DNA of 64,000 bases from Granulosicoccus sp. (lineage in GTDB: Bacteria > Pseudomonadota > Gammaproteobacteria > Granulosicoccales > Granulosicoccaceae): contig JAHDGK010000002.1 of assembly GCA_020627685.1 (NCBI GenBank), positions 164,629-228,628 of the forward strand. The letters run 5' to 3'. Below are positions 37,452 through 46,640 of this stretch, piece by piece; positions within the stretch are counted from its first letter, which is position 1, and every line of letters starts with the position of its first letter. Under the pieces are notes generated by a model that saw only the letters and a program-made list of their open reading frames with translations, was not told the origin of the DNA and did no database searches. Position numbers and translations under genes: made by a program.

Positions 37452-40358
37452 TTAGGCCGCTGTGATTTTGCAGAGCGAACACTTCGACTCTTGCATTTGT
37501 GTTACAGAGTCGTATCCGTACGTCATGGTGGTGTTATCTGATTCACCACGAACGTATGGGGCAGACCCTTCCGGGTATTTATCGAGTAAGTCCTCACCCT
37601 GGTACCTGCCACCGAAGTGGAAAGGAGTGAACACTACGCCGCGCGCGACACGATCAGTCACCATCGCTTTGACATGAATCTTGCCGCCTTCAGGGCCTTC
37701 CAGCCAAACCATCTGACCATCCTTAACGCTGATGTCGTTCGCATCGGCCTGGTTAATCTCTACAAACATATCCTGTTGTAGTTCAGCCAGCCATGGATTT
37801 GATCGAGTCTCCTCGCCACCACCTTCATATTCAACGAGACGTCCACTGGTATGAATCAATGGGAAATCTTTGGAATAGTCGGTCGCCTGAATTGAGCCGT
37901 AACGAGTAGGTAGACGATAGTGCGACTTGCGATCTTCGTAAGTCGGATAGTCTTCTACCAAGTCTCGTCGAGACGTGTATAGCGGCTCTCTGTGAACAGG
38001 AATCGGATCAGGGAAAGTCCAAACATTCACACGGGCTTTCGCATTACCAAACGGTGCGCAACCATGTTCGATAGCGACTCGCTGAATACCACCAGAGACA
38101 TCTGTTTTCCAGTTCTTACCTTCCGCAGCCACTTTCTCTTCGTCGGTAAGATCGTCCCACCAGCCCAGCGTTTTGAGCATATCAGCGGTGAATTCAGGGT
38201 AACCATCTTCAATTTCAGCACCGACTGACCAGGAGTCTTCGGCAAGAAGATTGACACCATCTCGCTCTACACCAAAACGTGCGCGGAAGTTAAGACCACC
38301 TTCAGCAACCGGCTTACTCGGATCGTAAAGATTCGGCGTACCCGGATGCTTCATGTCTGCATCACCCCAACATGGCCATGGCATACCGTAGTACTCACCA
38401 TCTAATGGACCACCTTTAGCCTGCAATGTACCTTCATCAAAGGTATTGCGATGCTTCATGTGCTCTTTAATACGCTCTGGACTTTGTCCGGTATAGCCGA
38501 TTGTCCACATGCCGCGATTAAATTCACGAGTGATGTCTTCAATCAATGGCTCGTCGTTAGTCACCTCAATGTTTTTAGTGAGCTCTTCACCAAAGCCTAA
38601 CTTGGTGGCTAACTTGTACATGATGGTGTGATCCGGCAATGCCTCAAACAGAGGCTCAATGACCTTATCTCGCCATTGCAACGATCGGTTAGAAGCGGTT
38701 ACAGAACCATAGGTTTCAAACTGCGTACATGCCGGTAACAAATACATACCGTCTTTTCTATCCGGAAGCACGGCTGTGTGAGTCGGGTATGGATCGATAA
38801 CAACCAGCAACTCCAGTTTTTCCATCGCCGCTTTCATTTCAGGGCCACGTGTTTGTGAGTTGGGTGCATGACCCCATAACACCATGGCTCGGATGTTGTC
38901 TTTCTGAGCAATGTTCTCTTTGTCTTCCAGAACACCATCGATCCAACGAGACACCGGCATACCCGCCGTGTTCATTGGCTGAAGGTCTTTATCACCTTTC
39001 TTCTCGTACGATCCTTGGTCGAAACGATTCTTGACCCAGTCGTACTCTAAGTCCCAAACGCCTGCCCAATGTTTCCAGGAGCCTGCAGACAATCCGTAGT
39101 AGCCAGGTAAGGTGTGTGAAAGAACACCCATGTCCGTTGCACCCTGTACATTGTCGTGACCACGGAAGATGTTGGCACCACCACCGGAAACACCAATATT
39201 GCCCAGTGCTAACTGCAAGGTGCAGTAAGCACGCGTGTTGTTGTTACCGATAGTATGCTGCGTACCACCCATGCACCAGACGATGGTGCCCGGACGATTT
39301 TCAGCCATCGTTTGCGCGGCTTGCTTAATCTGAGCTTCAGGAATGCCAGAGACTCTTTCAACTTCGTCCGGCGTCCACTTAGCGACTTCTGTGCGGATAT
39401 CATCCATGCCGTAAACACGCTGACGAATGTATTCCTTGTCTTCCCAACCGTTTTCAAAGATGTGCCACAAAATACCCCAAATAACCGGTACGTCTGTACC
39501 CGGACGCATTTGCAGGAATTGATCAGAGTGCGCCGCTGTGCGCGTAAATCGCGGATCAACAACAATAAGTTTTGACCCGTTTTCCTTAGCTTTAAGGATG
39601 TGCTGCATGGCAACTGGGTGAGCTTCCGCCGCATTCGAGCCAATGAAAAACATGGCTTTGGACTTCTGCATGTCGTTATAGGAGTTGGTCATCGCACCAT
39701 AACCCCAGGTATTCGCAACACCGGCTACTGTGGTGGAGTGACAAATACGGGCTTGGTGATCGACGTTGTTAGAACCCCAGAGCGCTGCAAACTTTCTGAA
39801 CAAGTAGGCTTGTTCATTATTGTGCTTCGCTGAACCGAGCCAATAAACCGAGTCGGAAGAAGATTCTTCCCGAATTTTCAGCATCTGATCGCCGATATCG
39901 TTGACGGCCTGATCCCAGGAGACCTGAGTCCATTTCCCATCGACGAGTTTCATCGGATACTTCAGGCGACGCTCACCATGCCCATGCTCACGAACAGCTG
40001 CACCCTTCGCACAGTGCGCTCCCATGTTGATGGGTGAATCATAGTCAGGCTCCTGCCCTGTCCAAACACCATTTTGAACCTCGGCGATAACCCCGCAGCC
40101 TACTGAGCAGTGAGTACATATAGAGTGCTTCAGTTCAGTTTCCACGCCGGCTTTCGGGTAGTTTTCAGCCGCCTGCGCTTTACGCATCATGCTGGGCCCT
40201 GCAGATACTGCAAGAGCAGCCCCACCAGCGGTTAACCCGGAATTCTTGAGAAACGTTCGCCGGTTTACCGAAACACCCAGTAAACCCTGCGAAGTACTTG
40301 CCAGCGATTCACCGTTACGAGGTGATAGTTTCGCGGGTGACTTGCGCTTTAATTTCAT
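37452..40358 (-). CDS. fdhA: Formate dehydrogenase alpha subunit, molybdopterin enzyme, Tat-exported
   Basis: This catalytic subunit oxidises formate to CO2 at a bis-molybdopterin-guanine-dinucleotide centre (Mo or W). The 968-residue protein has a long N-terminus with the Tat motif RRTFLK (residues 33-38). Cys81, Cys84, Cys88 and Cys116 bind a 4Fe-4S cluster. The catalytic residue is Cys206 in ARICHSTTVAG, where several relatives have selenocysteine; no in-frame TGA occurs. The C-terminal pterin-binding part includes SGRLVEYEGGG and FTPFHFGG. It is exported folded to the periplasmic face with FdhB. The gene is large and central in the operon. Confidence 0.96.
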   Translation of the reverse strand: MKLKRKSPAKLSPRNGESLASTSQGLLGVSVNRRTFLKNSGLTAGGAALAVSAGPSMMRKAQAAENYPKAGVETELKHSICTHCSVGCGVIAEVQNGVWTGQEPDYDSPINMGAHCAKGAAVREHGHGERRLKYPMKLVDGKWTQVSWDQAVNDIGDQMLKIREESSSDSVYWLGSAKHNNEQAYLFRKFAALWGSNNVDHQARICHSTTVAGVANTWGYGAMTNSYNDMQKSKAMFFIGSNAAEAHPVAMQHILKAKENGSKLIVVDPRFTRTAAHSDQFLQMRPGTDVPVIWGILWHIFENGWEDKEYIRQRVYGMDDIRTEVAKWTPDEVERVSGIPEAQIKQAAQTMAENRPGTIVWCMGGTQHTIGNNNTRAYCTLQLALGNIGVSGGGANIFRGHDNVQGATDMGVLSHTLPGYYGLSAGSWKHWAGVWDLEYDWVKNRFDQGSYEKKGDKDLQPMNTAGMPVSRWIDGVLEDKENIAQKDNIRAMVLWGHAPNSQTRGPEMKAAMEKLELLVVIDPYPTHTAVLPDRKDGMYLLPACTQFETYGSVTASNRSLQWRDKVIEPLFEALPDHTIMYKLATKLGFGEELTKNIEVTNDEPLIEDITREFNRGMWTIGYTGQSPERIKEHMKHRNTFDEGTLQAKGGPLDGEYYGMPWPCWGDADMKHPGTPNLYDPSKPVAEGGLNFRARFGVERDGVNLLAEDSWSVGAEIEDGYPEFTADMLKTLGWWDDLTDEEKVAAEGKNWKTDVSGGIQRVAIEHGCAPFGNAKARVNVWTFPDPIPVHREPLYTSRRDLVEDYPTYEDRKSHYRLPTRYGSIQATDYSKDFPLIHTSGRLVEYEGGGEETRSNPWLAELQQDMFVEINQADANDISVKDGQMVWLEGPEGGKIHVKAMVTDRVARGVVFTPFHFGGRYQGEDLLDKYPEGSAPYVRGESDNTTMTYGYDSVTQMQESKCSLCKITAA

Positions 40359-40435
40359 GGCTTTCTCCTGCTATTTGTGTTGATCATGGCCGAGGGCCAC
40401 AATCACTCTTTGTTTGTTGACGTCAGTGCTGCTTG

Positions 40436-40648
40436 CTAGAAGCGGGCACGTGCGTAGTAGCGCTTGACGTACTCATTGCGCTCATAACCTTTGTTGCCTT
40501 TTGCAGGCTCAACCGTTTCAACCGGAGACTCGAGCACGTCGCTACTTAGCGCAGCCCCACTTGCAACCGTTCCGCCGGCCACTGCAGCTCCTTGGAGGAA
40601 GCCACGTCGTTTGGCATTGATAAACGCTGGTGTTTTCTTTTCTGTCAT
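40436..40648 (-). CDS. Small Tat-signal protein of the formate dehydrogenase region
   Basis: The 70-residue protein carries a Tat-like motif (KRRGFLQGAAVAGG) and a short polar tail ending YERNEYVKRYYARARF. It matches the small 'formate dehydrogenase region TAT target' family (TIGR02811) that often precedes fdhA. The role is unknown; it might help export or assembly of the enzyme. An open frame extends 39 codons upstream into torD but the ATG at 40648 gives the expected N-terminus. It is 77 bases before fdhA. Confidence 0.85.
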   Translation of the reverse strand: MTEKKTPAFINAKRRGFLQGAAVAGGTVASGAALSSDVLESPVETVEPAKGNKGYERNEYVKRYYARARF

Positions 40649-40703
40649 TCCCGTTTCCTCACAAAGATCAGGTTTGGTGTGGTGATCTAATACTGGTTTC
40701 ACA

Positions 40704-41345
40704 TCAACTCTGCATATCAAGCAGCTGACGTTCAAAATCAAAAAAGCTTTCTCCGAAGAATCCAACGGAGCGGTAAAAATGTGCAGCCTTGGCGTTTTGC
40801 ATATCGTTAAAGAAACGCCCTACCCAAGGCTCCAGGTGATCATTAAAAAACTGTTGCTGAGTGGCGAGCGGAATTTCATCGCTGCTACGAATGATGATTG
40901 CCATGGACTCGCACAAGGCGGCAATGTGATCCTCTGATTCGACAATACCTTCCTGACGCTCGATACCTAGGGCGGCCAACTCACCGCGTAAGACGGCAAC
41001 CGGCTTTTCCATCAGGAAGCCCGTCATGTACCACGATCCAAACGGCACCAATTCTCCACGCCCTAGTCCAATGAAAAGCGCAAAGTACTCCTCGTGGACT
41101 GATTCGAGCTGCGTTTTGCGGCTGGCTTGCTTCATGAGCTCCCAGCCCATGGCGATTTGACCCTCGCTGGCATCGACTTCCCCGATGCCGCGTAAGCGCT
41201 CAAGCGTTTCTTCTTCAGGGCGTCGTGCCAGAAGGCTGGCCAACAGATCGTAGACGGCAGCACGCATGGCTTGCGCCTGATCTTGAAGAAATTCGTGCTC
41301 GCTTTTGACGCTTAGCACTGGCTGATCTGTGGTCATTACATTCAT
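40704..41345 (-). CDS. TorD/DmsD-family chaperone for a molybdoenzyme
   Basis: TorD-like proteins bind the Tat signal of a molybdoenzyme and hold it for cofactor insertion. The roughly 213-residue helical protein includes the family pattern YDLLASLLARRPEEETL, LESVHEEYFALFIGLGRGELVPFGSWYMTGFLMEKPV and EDHIAALCESMA (segments in parts). FdhA is its obvious client from position. Two in-frame ATGs, three codons apart, could serve as the start; the longer frame begins 12 codons earlier. It sits between the ferredoxin-like gene and the Tat peptide gene. Confidence 0.9.
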   Translation of the reverse strand: MNVMTTDQPVLSVKSEHEFLQDQAQAMRAAVYDLLASLLARRPEEETLERLRGIGEVDASEGQIAMGWELMKQASRKTQLESVHEEYFALFIGLGRGELVPFGSWYMTGFLMEKPVAVLRGELAALGIERQEGIVESEDHIAALCESMAIIIRSSDEIPLATQQQFFNDHLEPWVGRFFNDMQNAKAAHFYRSVGFFGESFFDFERQLLDMQS

Positions 41346-41479
41346 TACCCCAAGTTTTAAACAGACGGAATCAAGCCTCAAGCCCTTTCGCTATACCGAA
41401 ACCGGATCCCAACCGGTCAGAGCAATTCATCCATTTTTGTGTGGAATTTCCTGACCGGTCCAAAATGTCGCACCCTGCC

Positions 41480-43180
41480 CTAGGATGGTGGACGGTGCAC
41501 CTCTATGCCGCCAGCTTCGTCCTCGAACATGTCTTTCACACGGCAATCGCCACAAAGTTTCAGGCGTCTCTGCGCCTTTGCATCCTGAAACATCCAGTGA
41601 CCCGCCAGCTTGGTTGTCATGGTGTCAATCATGGCCTGAGTGGTGAAGGCGGTATGACACTTAATGCAGTGGAACGGCACCTCGTCGTGCAAGGTTTCCG
41701 TTTTTCGAGCGTCTATGCTGTCCCAGGTGTACTGAGCAGTCAGTGAAATGGCAGATTCAGGGCAAGCTTGCTCACAAAGCCCACACTGAAGACAATTCGC
41801 CTCCACGAACCGAAGCGCCGGTGTGTCTTGCCCGTCAAGCAGTGCCTTCGCAGGACATGTAGACACACAGGCCATGCACAGCGTGCAAGCAGAGGTATCC
41901 ACATTTATTCGGCCAAATGGCGCGTGAGCCGGTAATTGAACAGCCTTAGCAACGGGCTTGAGTTGTTCCGATAAAGCATCCAATGCCATGCGCAGCGTCT
42001 GGCGCTTATCCCCATGGGTGGCGAAATCGCGGGGTACCAGATTTTCCAGTAAAGACTTTAAACCCGGTTCCCGGCCTGAAGCGTTGTCCAGACTCCGAGT
42101 TTGCTTAATACCACCCAACGTATCACTCAGAGTTGTCGATGTGCACAGGGTGACGGGAGAATTCTCGACCCCAAGACCTGCGAGTAACGGATCTATCCAC
42201 TCCAGTTGAGACACCATTGCCAGCCGGTTCGGATCGTCCTCATCGGCATCATGCACAACCACAATATGATTTGCCGAACCTGCCAGTAGAGACAGCCAGT
42301 AATCCGCACCAAAGGCTGACACTTCCTCCACGAGCATAGGTAAAACGTCATCAGGGAGGTGCGCGTTGTCGACTGCACTCTGTTGGCTTTCCGTATGCAA
42401 CACGACTATGTCAGCAGTGTGATCTGCCATCGCCTTGCGCGTTCTATCGATTGCGTCAGCCGGTCTTGGGTAGGCGTAGGTCATGGCACCGCTTGGGCAT
42501 ACTGTCGCACAGCTACCACAGCCTTGACATAAAAACGGATCTACACTGACACCTTCTCCGTCAGAACTGATAGCCCCTGTGGTGCACACATCAATGCATC
42601 GGTGACACCCGTCCAACTCGCTACGGCTATGCGCACATACTTTGCTGTTGTAACTGAAATAGCGGGGTTTTTCGAACTCGCCTGTCATGTCGACAAGTGC
42701 TTCGACCGCCTCGGCGATGCTCTCATCTGATGCCGCATGGTAGTAACCAAATGGCGCAAGACGCATTGGCATATGAGGCGTGCTTGATAAGTCCAACACC
42801 AAGTCAAAGAATCCTGTCTCTCGATAAACGGATACAGCCAGATCATGGTCGGTTTTGCCGGCAATACTCTGCGCAGGCACCAATGCTTTGTAAGCACCTA
42901 AATAACCACTGAGAGACAACTGAGGAACTGTGAATACTGCAACCCCGTCATCCGTGAGTTGTTTTTCTACACGTTCGCATTCCGGGTCGACGTTAACCAC
43001 AGTAATTCTGGAATGCCCTAACGGTGCGGCAGCTGCCAGAGCGCTTAACGGATCGCCGATAACCAGGCAGTGTCCCTGAGAGACATACTGAATTTGAGAC
43101 GTCGCCTGACCCAGTTGCTGATTTTGTATATAGCTATTTGCATCGCGTACAAAGGTTACCGGTTGCTGCGGGTCACTCAT
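41480..43180 (-). CDS. Multi-cluster 4Fe-4S ferredoxin-like protein of the formate dehydrogenase operon
   Basis: The roughly 566-residue soluble protein has an N-terminal domain with a nucleotide-binding look (GHCLVIGDPLSALAAAAPLG). Two ferredoxin-type sites follow (CHRCIDVCTTGA, CQGCGSCATVCPSGA), then a middle domain (about 240-400) with HIVVVHDADEDDP. Another pair comes after it (CTLCMACVSTCPAKA, CLQCGLCEQACPESA) and a final cysteine group CIKCHT and CGDCR. It may be an electron-transfer partner or an assembly factor of the dehydrogenase. The start at 43180 is preferred over an ATG 22 codons upstream because DUF3306 would otherwise overlap by 44 bases. Confidence 0.85.
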   Translation of the reverse strand: MSDPQQPVTFVRDANSYIQNQQLGQATSQIQYVSQGHCLVIGDPLSALAAAAPLGHSRITVVNVDPECERVEKQLTDDGVAVFTVPQLSLSGYLGAYKALVPAQSIAGKTDHDLAVSVYRETGFFDLVLDLSSTPHMPMRLAPFGYYHAASDESIAEAVEALVDMTGEFEKPRYFSYNSKVCAHSRSELDGCHRCIDVCTTGAISSDGEGVSVDPFLCQGCGSCATVCPSGAMTYAYPRPADAIDRTRKAMADHTADIVVLHTESQQSAVDNAHLPDDVLPMLVEEVSAFGADYWLSLLAGSANHIVVVHDADEDDPNRLAMVSQLEWIDPLLAGLGVENSPVTLCTSTTLSDTLGGIKQTRSLDNASGREPGLKSLLENLVPRDFATHGDKRQTLRMALDALSEQLKPVAKAVQLPAHAPFGRINVDTSACTLCMACVSTCPAKALLDGQDTPALRFVEANCLQCGLCEQACPESAISLTAQYTWDSIDARKTETLHDEVPFHCIKCHTAFTTQAMIDTMTTKLAGHWMFQDAKAQRRLKLCGDCRVKDMFEDEAGGIEVHRPPS

Positions 43181-43202
43181 GTTTTTATCCTTGAAATACA
43201 AC

Positions 43203-43994
43203 TCATACTGATTCGGGTACATCTTTTTTAACGGTGCCGAAAACATCCGATGCTAGTGACTCATCATCCATTTCAGCTAACTGCAATGCTGGATCCTCAA
43301 GATCGGACTCATCGATTGCATCAGACGGCTCTTGCTGCTCGTCGTGCGTATCATGTTTTGGTGATTCTTCGCTTCGCTCCGTTGTCACTTGTCCATCGGA
43401 GTCGCTGTGCTCAGCCGCTTCCTGCTGCATGCGTTCTTGTTCCATTTTTTCCTGCTGCATTTGCAATTCTTCTTCAGCCTTTTTAGCTTCTGCCTCGGCT
43501 TCCAAGCGGGCTTTTTCTTTACGGGCAGCATGGAATTTCATGTCTGAGGTTATGGTGTCACCCAAGGGCTCGAAAACCGTGTAATCACCGTCGTAGTCAT
43601 TAAGTCCATCTCGTACATTAAACTCAGGTTGCTGAAAGACATACCGTAGGGCTGCCTTTCGTAGCGCAGCACTGACTCCTTTATTGAAAAATGCGCTGAC
43701 ATCACTGGAGGCAGTTAGGCTTTCAATCGGCGGCATATCCGCATCTGTAAGTAGCGGCTCTACATCAGCATCAACCTCACGGTCAAGATCTGCCGGTGCT
43801 TGTTCTGGGTCTTGATAAGTTTCTTCAACCGGCGTGAGCGGGCTAGCGTCGGCGTCAGCATCGATATCTGGAAACGGAGGCAGGACAGGCGTATTTTTGT
43901 TGGGCCAGTCCTCGATAGTCGGAGAGTTTGCTGCCTCTCGTTTACGGGTTGACCATCGCTTTAAAAATCCGGGGTCTTGGGTTTGATCTGTCAT
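43203..43994 (-). CDS. DUF3306 domain protein
   Basis: The 263-residue protein starts FLKRWSTRKREA and has the family core VSAALRKAALRYVFQQPEFNVRDGLNDYDGDYTVFEPLGDT (read in parts, about residues 105-150). The rest is low complexity and very acidic, with a Glu/Gln/Met-rich helix (about 165-210). The function of DUF3306 is unknown; it occurs beside DUF3305 in formate dehydrogenase clusters. Its ATG overlaps the DUF3305 stop by four bases. Confidence 0.88.
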   Translation of the reverse strand: MTDQTQDPGFLKRWSTRKREAANSPTIEDWPNKNTPVLPPFPDIDADADASPLTPVEETYQDPEQAPADLDREVDADVEPLLTDADMPPIESLTASSDVSAFFNKGVSAALRKAALRYVFQQPEFNVRDGLNDYDGDYTVFEPLGDTITSDMKFHAARKEKARLEAEAEAKKAEEELQMQQEKMEQERMQQEAAEHSDSDGQVTTERSEESPKHDTHDEQQEPSDAIDESDLEDPALQLAEMDDESLASDVFGTVKKDVPESV

Positions 43995-44548
43995 GAACGA
44001 TTAATCCCCTTGCCAGTCTTGAGGGAACCGTTACCCGGCTCCTCCGACCAATTGCGCCTTTTGCGCTTCTTAAAAGGAGCAGGCTTGTAGTGTTCAAGTA
44101 CAAAGGCTTCCATGTAGCGGTAAAGCTCCGGAGGGATGGGAGCACTAAGCACCAGTGAATCTGTCTCGGCGCAAGCGGTCGCTTCGTCATAATCGATGGT
44201 GACAATGACCGGACTGATCGTCACTCCGGATTCATCCGGGTCGTCTGCATCATCACGGCAGACGACGTAAACCAAAGGCTTATCTCCAATTAGGGCGTGC
44301 CAGTAACGTTCGCAGGCATCTTTGTAGAGAGTAACTTTGAAGCCGGTCCAGGCAAATAAGTCGCCCTTATCCGTGCTACCGGTTTTTACCGATGAATCAG
44401 ATTGGGAGGCGTTGGCGGCTACACTGTCGCCGACGGCCACTGCGTGCAGGTACCAAGATGGCAATGACCAGAATGAACGCGTGATTATTCTGCGCTCTAA
44501 CAGAACGGTCACAGGCAAATGCAATCGAATTTTAGAATCAGCAGACAT
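43991..44548 (-). CDS. DUF3305 domain protein
   Basis: The 185-residue protein has the DUF3305 signature: LPVTVLLERRIITRSFWSLPSW near the start, KVTLYKDACERYWHALIGDKP, VYVVCR, and VTIDYDEATA with PELYRYMEAFVLEHYKP (segments in parts). Its C-terminus is Lys/Arg-rich. It is the first gene of the formate dehydrogenase operon, divergent from fdhD across about 247 bases. A longer frame begins 50 codons upstream, but the ATG at 44548 gives the expected start. The family's role is unknown. Confidence 0.85.
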   Translation of the reverse strand: MSADSKIRLHLPVTVLLERRIITRSFWSLPSWYLHAVAVGDSVAANASQSDSSVKTGSTDKGDLFAWTGFKVTLYKDACERYWHALIGDKPLVYVVCRDDADDPDESGVTISPVIVTIDYDEATACAETDSLVLSAPIPPELYRYMEAFVLEHYKPAPFKKRKRRNWSEEPGNGSLKTGKGINRS

Positions 44549-44795
44549 GGCAACAGTTCGAACGGCCAACACACAAGCTCTACTATTGCATGCGTGGAAC
44601 AGCTGTTGAAGCCCTTCTTCACCTACGAATGCCCCGAAACGGCCCTCTTGATCGAGAAAAGTGCAGAGCACCGAAAAAATCGGGACAATTTGTCTCAAAA
44701 AATCACTTGCACGCGAAATCTCCGTCGGCGTTAGACTTCACTTGCGCCGCTCAGACTCTTAAAGTCAATAAACAGATTAGTACCGAGACCCGTCC
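44549..44795. other. Divergent promoter region between DUF3305 and fdhD
   Basis: These 247 bases separate the minus-strand formate dehydrogenase operon from plus-strand fdhD and its regulator. Both promoters are expected here. I looked for a sigma-54 site (TGGCAC-N5-TTGCA) and saw none. No clear sigma-70 pair stands out. Confidence 0.4.
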
Positions 44796-45683
44796 ATGCC
44801 GAATGCCTCCATGCCCTACCAACCCGTCCTGAGCAACGAGGGGCTGATGCCGGCTCATGGGGTTGTGGCTGTTAATGAATTTGGTGATTCAGTTGATGCT
44901 CACATTCCCGGTGAATTACCGCTAACCATCCGTGTCGACGGCATGGAAGTCGTGACCCTCATGACACTCGGGACTCAGCCGGAAGCGCTGACACTTGGCT
45001 ACATCAGAAATCAGAAACTCATTGAAGACATTAGCCTGATTAAATCGGTAGAAGTGGACTGGGATAGAGAACTTGTGGATGTCACCACCCACGAGGGGCA
45101 AGGGATTTCTGACTGGCAAGAGAAGATGAAGCGCCGAATCATCACCAGCGGTTGCGGCCAAGGCACTATTTTCAGCTGCACTGTCGATAAGCTTTATGAA
45201 GTCACTCTAACTAAGCCTTCTCTTAAGCAATCCGAGCTCTACGCGCTTATCAAAAACGTCAGTCAGCTTAACGATGTTTATCGCGTTTCTGGAGCGGTGC
45301 ATGGTTGCGGCCTTTGCACATCAACGGAATCGCTGATGCATATTGAAGATGTAGGCAGGCACAACGCAGCCGATGCCATCGCTGGAAAGATGTGGCTTCA
45401 GGGCCTGACAGGCGATGACAAAATTTTCTACACCACCGGACGCCTGACCTCTGAAATCGTTATGAAAACGGCCTTTATGGGCATTCCAACTCTGCTTTCC
45501 CGATCGGGTGTGACACAAATGGGTTTGGAACTCGCTCAGGAAATCGGCATGACGATGATTGCTCGCGCCAAAGGGCGACATTTCATGATTTACAACGGAC
45601 GGGAGAACATGGAGTTTGATGCCATTCCCCCTGAACGAAGGACACCGCCTCCGACCAAAGGCATGCGTGATCTGGCCTCGTAG
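44796..45683 (+). CDS. fdhD: FdhD sulfurtransferase for formate dehydrogenase
   Basis: FdhD transfers sulfur from IscS to the molybdenum cofactor so that formate dehydrogenase can work. The 295-residue protein has GELPLTIRVDGMEVVTLMTL, the catalytic-loop region TSGCGQGTIFSC, VHGCGLCTSTESLMHIEDVGRHNAADAIAG and TTGRLTSEIVMK (segments in parts). At the catalytic loop there is one cysteine (C120) followed by GQG, where the Escherichia protein has CxxC. The start could also be the ATG five codons later. It is divergent from the operon it serves. Confidence 0.93.
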   Translation: MPNASMPYQPVLSNEGLMPAHGVVAVNEFGDSVDAHIPGELPLTIRVDGMEVVTLMTLGTQPEALTLGYIRNQKLIEDISLIKSVEVDWDRELVDVTTHEGQGISDWQEKMKRRIITSGCGQGTIFSCTVDKLYEVTLTKPSLKQSELYALIKNVSQLNDVYRVSGAVHGCGLCTSTESLMHIEDVGRHNAADAIAGKMWLQGLTGDDKIFYTTGRLTSEIVMKTAFMGIPTLLSRSGVTQMGLELAQEIGMTMIARAKGRHFMIYNGRENMEFDAIPPERRTPPPTKGMRDLAS

Positions 45684-45689
45684 ACGACA

Positions 45690-46631
45690 ATGAGCGCCAC
45701 CCCTGACAAGCGCTTGAACAATCCGGCGAGTGCGAACCCGTCCTTCTTAACGGTTCCGCAGCTGGCTGAGCTACTTCACGTCAATGAAAAGAAGATTTAT
45801 CAGATGGCCGGGTGCGGAGAAATCCCGGGTACCAAAGTCACCGGTAAGTGGATATTTCATCGCCAGCTAATCGATGACTGGTTATTGGAAAATAGTCATG
45901 GCGGAGTGATGCATGATCGGCTGCTGATTGGTGGCAGCGATGATCGACTCATTCACTACCTGTGTAATAACGCCGCTATTGAGTGGCAACAAAATGCGCT
46001 CGTAAGCTACAGCCCTTCCGGCACCCGTCATGGTTTGAGAATGCTCGACTGTGGGCGTATCGATGCGTGTTTTATTAATTGGGGAGCCAGTGAGGAAAAT
46101 GCCAGGCGGCATTTGGGTTTACTGCGCTGTTATCGAAATCATCACAGTTGGGTCATCGTGAGATGCTTACAACGAAGCCAGGGCTTGGTGCTAAACCGAT
46201 CAGTTGATTTTACAAGCACGCCGCCGCAAGTAGCGCAGGTGATTAACGACGACTCGCTTCGCTGGGCAATGCGGCAAAATGATTCGGGAACAGAACGCTT
46301 GTTGGAAGATTTATGCTCAACACACGGCCAGAGCCTGGCCTCGCTAAAAGTCTCTACAGAATGCAACAGTGAGCGCAGCGCAGTCGCAGCGGTTCACAGT
46401 GGTGCGGCCGATGTCAGTTGTGGCGTACAGAGCACAGCCGAGGAATTCCAGCTTCCCTATTTACCGGTCGCCGATGTTTCTCTGGATCTTGTCATGACCC
46501 GCAAAACCTACTTTCGAACACTCGTGCAGGACTTTATTGCGCGTTTTCAGGATGCGAATACTCATGCCATGGCCACAAGCCTCAGTGGCTATCAACTGAT
46601 GCCTCACGCTCAGTTAGTCACCATCGACTGA
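45690..46631 (+). CDS. HTH regulator with C-terminal substrate-binding-like domain
   Basis: The 313-residue protein starts with an excisionase-type HTH (FLTVPQLAELLHVNEKKIYQMAGCGEIPGTKVTGKWIF read in parts, about residues 19-60). A domain like the PBP-type substrate-binding proteins follows (about 75-300), with LLIGGSDDRLIHYL, YSPSGTRHGLRML and SERSAVAAVHSGAADVSCG (segments). Related regulators sense molybdate or tungstate. It starts six bases after fdhD, so it probably controls this locus, but the ligand is an inference. Confidence 0.82.
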   Translation: MSATPDKRLNNPASANPSFLTVPQLAELLHVNEKKIYQMAGCGEIPGTKVTGKWIFHRQLIDDWLLENSHGGVMHDRLLIGGSDDRLIHYLCNNAAIEWQQNALVSYSPSGTRHGLRMLDCGRIDACFINWGASEENARRHLGLLRCYRNHHSWVIVRCLQRSQGLVLNRSVDFTSTPPQVAQVINDDSLRWAMRQNDSGTERLLEDLCSTHGQSLASLKVSTECNSERSAVAAVHSGAADVSCGVQSTAEEFQLPYLPVADVSLDLVMTRKTYFRTLVQDFIARFQDANTHAMATSLSGYQLMPHAQLVTID

Positions 46632-46640
46632 TCGTTAAAC

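Noticed and set aside
37452-40358. Selenocysteine in formate dehydrogenase alpha subunit
   Set aside because: The catalytic position is an ordinary Cys codon (C206) and the frame has no in-frame TGA.
43234-43584. Ser/Cys-rich plus-strand frame opposite the DUF3306 gene
   Set aside because: It is the mirror of the Glu/Gln/Ala-rich repeats of DUF3306, a composition effect.
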